From NCBI RefSeq assembly GCF_006874765.1, contig NZ_CP040841.1, positions 252,501-287,500 of the forward strand: a stretch of 35,000 nt of DNA, written 5' to 3'. This document shows, piece after piece, positions 16,559 to 35,000 of the stretch. Below the pieces are notes generated by a model, which saw only the letters and a list, made by a program, of their open reading frames with translations, ran no database searches and was not told the DNA's origin. The position numbers were made by a program, and so were the translations under genes. This DNA comes from Leptospira weilii (lineage in GTDB: Bacteria; Spirochaetota; Leptospiria; Leptospirales; Leptospiraceae). Each line of letters starts with the position of its first letter. The first letter of the stretch is position 1.

Positions 16559-16729
16559 AATGACTTTGATTTTTTTTCAGAATCGAGCTTTTTTTCGAAA
16601 GAAAACCAGATTATTTCATTTGATTTCAATTTCAATCGTAACCGAAAGTCTTAGAACAGCGGCACAAATTACCTAAAAACCGAGAATTTACCTTTTTAAA
16701 GAAAACAATTCTTTCGATAGAATAGATAG

Positions 16730-17155
16730 ATGCATCCGGACTCCAGAAGTTTCATTTCAGGCAATATAATAAAAGCAAAACAACGCCAGCATTGTAGAAA
16801 CGGATTTATCAAACTCGGCAGAACATTTTCTTCACTCTCTGTTTTAGGAACTCTGTTATTTGTCGGAGCGTTTCTAGAACCCTCGCATTCCGTGTTTTCC
16901 CAAAACGCCCCGCTGGACCAATTCGCAAATCAACAAAAAAATCAAGAACAAGCCGAAACCAAGCCTCTTCTTCGAGTCTTTCCTTCGTATCGAAAGGAAG
17001 AATGTGATTGGGCGATTCGCTGGGACATTTGTTTCGGTTGTCTAAAAATCGGAAGAAGATATGCTCAAAAAATCCATTTTTATCCATCAAGACCATACCG
17101 GGAGCACGGATGTTATTCGGATGAAGAAGGATTTTTTATTTTAGATACTGAATGA
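16730..17155 (+). CDS. Hypothetical exported or membrane-anchored protein with conserved Cys cluster
   Basis: A 141-residue protein of unknown function. A basic N-terminus (KAKQRQHCRNGFIKLGR) precedes one hydrophobic segment (about 35-55, SVLGTLLFVGAFLEPSH), then a polar linker rich in Gln and Asn. The C-terminal part is compact and rich in aromatic residues and Cys (EECDWAIRWDICFGCLKIGR, then YREHGCYSDEEGFFILD). Four Cys in about 60 residues suggest disulfides outside the cytosol. It diverges from the sigma factor gene, with a 170-base spacer that may hold the promoters of both and so might bring this gene under that sigma. No hairpin follows the stop. Confidence 0.6.
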   Translation: MHPDSRSFISGNIIKAKQRQHCRNGFIKLGRTFSSLSVLGTLLFVGAFLEPSHSVFSQNAPLDQFANQQKNQEQAETKPLLRVFPSYRKEECDWAIRWDICFGCLKIGRRYAQKIHFYPSRPYREHGCYSDEEGFFILDTE

Positions 17156-17478
17156 TTTTAAATTTCACATAGACGTAGGCAAGAGGATTTTGAAGAGAAA
17201 TCGATTGGTTCATTTCTTTCGCCTAAATCAACACTCTCTTTTTTCTCTTCGAAAGAATTCAAATTATATTATATTTTTTTAATGGTAAAAATCTATTGAA
17301 AAGATAAAAATTTTAATAAATCCAAATGCTGTTTTGAGAAAAAGATCGAATATGGAACAGATACAATCTTATTCGCCCAGATTTTAAACCGCAGAACTCC
17401 GCGTTCTTTTATGTTTGGATCAACAACGAATATGATTTCCTTTTAGGTTTCGGGAAAAGTTCTAAGGAATCAAAGAAA
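17156..17478. other. Gene-free spacer
   Basis: AT-rich DNA with no credible coding frame, repeat or structured RNA that I can see. It separates the convergent hypothetical protein gene and lipoprotein gene. Confidence 0.5.
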
Positions 17479-17516
17479 AAGCGGAGAAGAAAAAATTCTC
17501 CTCCGCCTTTTTTAGA
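17479..17516 (-). terminator. Intrinsic terminator of the lipoprotein/GH5 operon
   Basis: Read on the minus strand: GGCGGAGGAGAA, then a T-rich loop, then TTCTCCGC followed by TTTTTC. The plus strand also reads AAAAAGCGGAG ... CTCCGCCTTTTTT, so the hairpin could stop transcription from both sides. It lies directly after the lipoprotein stop at 17523. Confidence 0.8.
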
Positions 17517-17522
17517 AAAATC

Positions 17523-19770
<2,248 letters not shown>

Positions 19771-19877
19771 TCCTCGAATTGAATTTGATCGAATTCTCTT
19801 TTTTATTTTCTTACCTTGTTTATGGAAAAAACCTTCTTCGCTTGGCGAAGAGCCAATCGCAAACTCAATCTCGCTTC

Positions 19878-21318
<1,441 letters not shown>

Positions 21319-21420
21319 AACGTGAATTCGGCGGTTGAAAATGAATTTTCTAAAAGTAGGAGCTCTTACTTTTAGAATTTGTTCGTAAAATCGCGATTTG
21401 TTCTAGTTCCCACATTTTAG
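21319..21420 (+). mobile_element. MITE-1 copy C, right end missing
   Basis: It begins AACGTGAATTCGGCGGTTGA, has the internal near-palindrome AAAAGTAGGAGCTCTTACTT and the core TTGTTCGTAAAATCGCGATT and AGTTCCCACATTTTAGA, then stops matching. The last 50 or so bases and the right terminal repeat present in copy A are absent. It sits just downstream of the MFS gene. Confidence 0.7.
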
Positions 21421-21502
21421 AGTGATACGCTGTTCAATACAAACAATTACTAAAACAAACATGAAATCTATATCATTGAATCTAAATTCCACCCAAACAC
21501 AT

Positions 21503-22723
<1,221 letters not shown>

Positions 22724-22865
22724 TTTGAAAAATGTCGCTTTTCTTGTAGATAGAAAAACGTGAAAAATAGATTGAATGTCTTGATTTTCGAAAATCCGCT
22801 GAGATCCTTACTGAGGACAAATCGGGATCTGCACTGTACTCGAATTGAATCAATAAGTTGCGAAT

Positions 22866-23124
22866 TTGAGTTTCGGAGCCGATAATTTAGAAATGGAAAA
22901 TTTGAGTTTTAAACCAAACAGCAAATTGATTTCCACGGATTCGGCTATTTCCTCAATCAAATCGGGGCAAAAAGTTTTCGTTCACAGCGTTTTACCCTCG
23001 CTTCTCATCGATGCTTTGACCGCTCGCGCAAACGAACACCGTCCAATGTGAAAATCATCGCCTTTACTTTATACCGAAGAAAAAACTCTTTAAGCCAAGA
23101 CATTGATTTTGAAACTAACTTTCG
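22866..23124 (+). pseudogene. Remnant of an acetyl-CoA hydrolase / 4-hydroxybutyrate CoA-transferase gene (5' end)
   Basis: KLISTDSAISSIKSGQKVFV, HSVLPSLLIDALTARANEHR resembles the N-terminus of the CoA-transferase family (KxxSxxEAxxxIKSGdxVfvhg..P..LidALxxRaxEl). A one-base shift after HRP ends the frame at 23051, while the next frame continues NVKIIAFTLYRR before diverging. The family is normally about 430 residues, so about 85% is lost. The stretch runs straight into the LpxH-like gene at 23125, suggesting a deletion joined the two. Confidence 0.6.
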
Positions 23125-23919
<795 letters not shown>

Positions 23920-23966
23920 GAATCCCTTCCTTCAATAAAATATTTCTTGCGGAACCTTTTCAAAAG

Positions 23967-25574
<1,608 letters not shown>

Positions 25575-25801
25575 TTTCCATTTTTATATCAAAACTTAGA
25601 TTATTCTAATTTTATAATAATACATTAGAAACATACTCCGCTTTTTGCGTGTAGGTTGTTTCTTTTCTAAGACAAACCGTTACTCACTCTTAGAAATATT
25701 GTGAAATTTCTCGGTACAGGATCAACTCAAAACATGGTTGTTTGTCAAAAGTGATTGAATCATTCAGGATTTATTTTTATTTGGCTAAGATTTTTCAAAA
25801 T
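25575..25801. other. AT-rich spacer
   Basis: No gene or clear terminator is seen. AT-rich runs (TTTTATAATAATACATTAG) follow the glutamate-synthase-like stop. It ends at MITE-2. Confidence 0.45.
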
Positions 25802-25905
25802 TAGAGTTGTCGAAAAATTCCATGATTCAGTTTAACAAAACCGCTTCAAACGTCCATTTCAACAAAGCAGAAATGGATAGAGAAATTAATTTTTCAACAA
25901 CTCTA
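25802..25905 (+). mobile_element. MITE-2, complete copy of about 104 bp
   Basis: The ends are inverted repeats: TAGAGTTGTCGAAAAATT on the left and, read inward, TAGAGTTGTTGAAAAATT on the right (17 of 18). The interior is about 65 bases, with no coding frame. Right-end relatives are at 9070-9086 and 9199-9215. No flanking duplication is obvious. Confidence 0.65.
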
Positions 25906-25928
25906 TTGTGATTTTTAAGGAAAGTAAG

Positions 25929-26117
<189 letters not shown>

Positions 26118-26249
26118 AATTGTAGTAGTTCCTACATTTCGAGATTTTGAGACGGGTTTTAAATTGGATATAGAGAAATATATAAACGACTCTTCGGATT
26201 CTTTTCCTCTTGCCACGTAAGTTTTTAGAAAAAAACTGTGTGAAACTCA

Positions 26250-27725
<1,476 letters not shown>

Positions 27726-27764
27726 ACCCCGATTTCTTCTGACCCACATTTTGTTATCATATCC

Positions 27765-27896
27765 AACGTGAGTTCGGCGCGATTCATTTTTCTGTTGGAA
27801 TTTGAACTTGTAAATCTATTCTTAAAATACGGAACTACGACAAACCACAATTTTACGAACAAATTCTTTCTCATTTTCTTATACCGAACTCACTTT
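27765..27896 (-). mobile_element. MITE-1 copy D, inverted, both ends, hairpin deleted
   Basis: On the minus strand it starts AAAGTGAGTTCGGTATAAGA and ends GCGCCGAACTCACGTT, so both terminal repeats are present in 132 bp. Compared with copy A, about 32 bases holding the AAAGTAGGAGTTCCTACTTT palindrome are missing; the junction AAAGAATTTGTTCG lies where copy A has flanking AATTT repeats. The core TTGTTCGTAAAATTGTGGTT and the AAATTCCAACAGAAAAATGA end are kept. Confidence 0.8.
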
Positions 27897-28004
27897 ATTC
27901 TATTCTCAAAAAAATTGCAGCGATCCGCGGAGATTCTGATAAGATCGAACGGTTTTGGGACACGCTCTTATTACATTACATGGAAAGATATCTACGATTG
28001 AATC

Positions 28005-28703
<699 letters not shown>

Positions 28704-28718
28704 AACAGATTCTCTCTA

Positions 28719-29456
28719 TTAGAAAAATGTAGCTGGATAAACCGGGAATTCCGCAAAATACACTTCCTGACGATCCGACTCCGATATATTATTTTCCATA
28801 GGGAGAAGATGAGACAAATTTCTCGAGGATATCATATATTTGAGTATAAAATCAGTCGCTTCCAGGTTTCGATTTGCCTGAACCGTATCCTTTCCCCATA
28901 CTGTAATTCCGTGTTTTTCGATGATGCAGAACGGAACAATAGGTTTGTATTCTTTCAAATAACTTTCAAGACGGTTTGAAATATCCTGTACGTTCGGAAA
29001 GTTGTAGATCACAGGAACATAAACCTTAGGGTTTTCTTTCCAGATTCCGTACGCTTTTAGAATTTCAATCGCCGGAAGTTCCAAAAGAGCGACCGGTCGA
29101 TGTTGGGAAGTGTTTGTACGAATCAGATTAGATTCCAAAGTATGGACGTGCAACCCGCATCCAATATCGTCTAACGCACGGTAGACGGCCCTATGGATGG
29201 AAGTTTCGGCGCTAGGCTTGAGCCCTTTTTCCGCCTTGGTATTTTTCGAAGCGGAAAGCCGACCCGACTCCAAATCGACGTATAGAAAATTACGCTTGTT
29301 TAACGTGTTCTTGTCCAGACCGCTTCCGCTGACCCAAAAGCCGGATTCACCTAAGATTCGGACGGAAAGATTACCGGCGGTTCCCGGCATCCATCCGTTC
29401 TTATGGTAGGTAGCCCCCAATGCAGAGAGCTTTTCTAGTTGTTTTTTGACGGACAT
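28719..29456 (-). CDS. mtnB: Methylthioribulose-1-phosphate dehydratase
   Basis: A 245-residue class II aldolase-fold protein. Features: WMPGTAGNLSVR (22-33), SGSGLDKN (43-50), KPSAETSIHRAVYR (80-93) with the Glu of the active site, GLHVHTLESNLI (101-112) with zinc ligands His103 and His105, and IIEKHGITVWGKD (178-190) with the third His182. It dehydrates 5-methylthioribulose-1-phosphate in methionine salvage. The mtnD gene one base upstream supports the assignment over fuculose- or ribulose-phosphate aldolases. Length is a little above the usual 200-230 residues; the extra C-terminal part is after the catalytic core. Confidence 0.88.
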   Translation of the reverse strand: MSVKKQLEKLSALGATYHKNGWMPGTAGNLSVRILGESGFWVSGSGLDKNTLNKRNFLYVDLESGRLSASKNTKAEKGLKPSAETSIHRAVYRALDDIGCGLHVHTLESNLIRTNTSQHRPVALLELPAIEILKAYGIWKENPKVYVPVIYNFPNVQDISNRLESYLKEYKPIVPFCIIEKHGITVWGKDTVQANRNLEATDFILKYMISSRNLSHLLPMENNISESDRQEVYFAEFPVYPATFF

Positions 29457-29457
29457 A

Positions 29458-29991
<534 letters not shown>

Positions 29992-30009
29992 AACATTCTC
30001 CGCAGTTTG

Positions 30010-30576
<567 letters not shown>

Positions 30577-30639
30577 GGATTTTCCTAAGGATAATTGCCC
30601 CTTTCTATTTCTTTTGAAACGAGCCCCCTGTCAAGAAAA

Positions 30640-30775
30640 AGACATCCAGAACGACGATCCATAGAGAGTCGTTCTGTTGAGTTTCTTGAATCGACGACCC
30701 ATAGAGAGCCGTTCTGTTGAGTTCTTCGAACGGCCTGAATGCCGGCCGATCCATAAGAGGCATTCGCTGAGTTAA
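30640..30775. repeat. Tandem hairpin repeat between efp and the pstS-like gene
   Basis: About 40-45-base units, two and a half copies: ACGACGATCCATAGAGAGTC with GTTCTGTTGAGTTTCTTGAA; ACGACCCATAGAGAGCCGTT with CTGTTGAGTTCTTCGAAC; then a diverged third, CCGATCCATAAGAGGCATTC. Unit 1 forms GAACGAC ... GTCGTTC, unit 3 forms GAATGCC ... GGCATTC, and GCCGTTC of unit 2 pairs with GAACGGC that follows it. Stem sequences differ while loops (CCATAGAGA) are kept. Confidence 0.65.
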
Positions 30776-30854
30776 CACGGATCCGTAGATTAGTATGATT
30801 CTTGGATGTAAGACAGCTCGAAGTGTTGTGTTATGACAGCAACGGCGTATGAAT

Positions 30855-30900
30855 TTGTAACAATTCAATCCCGAATTGTAATAGACTTTTTTTATACGGG
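30855..30900 (+). promoter_or_regulatory. Possible promoter/operator of the pstS-like gene
   Basis: An inverted repeat ACAATTC (30860-30866) and GAATTGT (30873-30879) with a 6-base centre lies within TTGTAACAATTCAATCCCGA and the following TTGTAATAG. TTGTAA with a TGTAAT 16 bases on, or the TATACG at 30893, could be -35/-10 elements. It is 70-90 bases upstream of the ATG. Assignment is weak. Confidence 0.3.
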
Positions 30901-30946
30901 AAGCAGTATCCCGGACAACTTTCCACAGGAACGTAAAAACAAACAT

Positions 30947-31858
<912 letters not shown>

Positions 31859-31865
31859 GTTATGT

Positions 31866-31923
31866 AATTGACTCCCCGAACTACGATAGGAGGATTTTAG
31901 TAGAATCAAATCCGGAGTCAATT
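31866..31923 (+). promoter_or_regulatory. Inverted repeat covering the ribosome site of the KamA-family gene
   Basis: AATTGACTCC (31866-31875) and GGAGTCAATT (31914-31923) are perfect 10-base complements around a 38-base loop. The only plausible Shine-Dalgarno for the ATG at 31928 is the GGAG at 31914-31917, which lies in the right arm, so it would be paired when the stem forms. The loop has a second GGAGG (about 31889). The left arm starts 8 bases after the stop of the pstS-like gene. Confidence 0.6.
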
Positions 31924-31927
31924 CTTC

Positions 31928-33602
<1,675 letters not shown>

Positions 33603-33634
33603 TCTTCTTGACCAATTCCGTACAAATCCATAAT

Positions 33635-33863
<229 letters not shown>

Positions 33864-33873
33864 GAGAGGGAAG

Positions 33874-34629
<756 letters not shown>

Positions 34630-34708
34630 GATCGGGAAATAACGTCTTCGTTTCAAAATCAAAGATTCGAAGAGACACACACCAAACGGATCGATTGAAA
34701 ACAAATTT

Positions 34709-35000
<292 letters not shown>

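Noticed and set aside
30640..30775. CRISPR-like array from repeating CCATAGAGAG units
   Set aside because: Only two to three diverged units, no constant spacer length, no cas genes; the pattern fits hairpin repeats instead.
30833..30946. N-terminal extension of the pstS-like gene
   Set aside because: It would bury the lipoprotein signal at residue 39 and reads through the likely promoter; the ATG at 30947 fits a lipoprotein.

Overview
The window looks like a chromosomal segment of a pathogenic-clade Leptospira (a spirochaete). The gene content fits that genus: a PF07598 'virulence-modifying' (VM, DUF1561) protein, short Leptospira-type lipoproteins, FecR proteins, a cobalamin riboswitch next to a cbiX relic, IS5- and IS982-type insertion sequences, and many small repeats in AT-rich spacers. 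Species cannot be fixed from sequence alone.

Layout. 1-2826 (minus): a tight operon of a CapD/FlaA1-type nucleotide-sugar dehydratase, an SspB-like protein and a truncated permease. 2973-5581: a STAS-like/zinc-ribbon protein converging on a large membrane-anchored protein of unknown role. 5582-6938: a palindrome-bearing MITE, a cobalamin riboswitch and a frameshifted cbiX fragment. 6939-8882 (minus): a VM exotoxin-like gene abutting the cbiX relic. 8883-13330: an accessory region with repeats, three small cassette-like genes of unequal composition, an 865-bp IS5-family element inserted in one of them with a TTA target duplication, and an IS982 transposase fragment. 13339-16558 (minus): an apparent signalling operon of ECF sigma factor, membrane FecR protein, HAMP membrane protein and exported FecR protein. 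16730-20768: a hypothetical exported protein, a lipoprotein coupled to a cytosolic GH5 glycosidase, and a patatin phospholipase. 20769-23124: a GC-richer unexplained block, an MFS transporter and a CoA-transferase relic. 23125-27725 (plus): an LpxH-like phosphoesterase, an FMN glutamate-synthase-like protein, a YIP1 membrane protein and a small coiled-coil protein. 28005-30576 (minus): efp, mtnD, mtnB and an SDR in one close-packed operon. 30947-34629 (plus): a PstS-like lipoprotein, a KamA/EpmB-family radical SAM enzyme, a lipoprotein, a small protein and a nucleotidyltransferase-like protein. The right edge holds part of a DedA/YqaA-type membrane protein.

Points of most interest: (1) a family of about 130-165 bp MITEs whose terminal repeat also ends the IS982 fragment, linking the MITEs to a likely transposase; (2) a B12 riboswitch that now leads only into a broken cbiX beside a VM toxin gene; (3) cassette-like accessory genes bounded by inverted GTTAGAC/GTCTAA motifs; (4) the sigma-FecR-HAMP-FecR operon; (5) an RNA hairpin that would bury the ribosome-binding site of the KamA-family gene; (6) a tandem array of hairpins between efp and the pstS-like gene; (7) catalytic-residue substitutions in the SDR and the nucleotidyltransferase-like protein. 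All functions rest on motif reading and recalled family knowledge; no database search was run.
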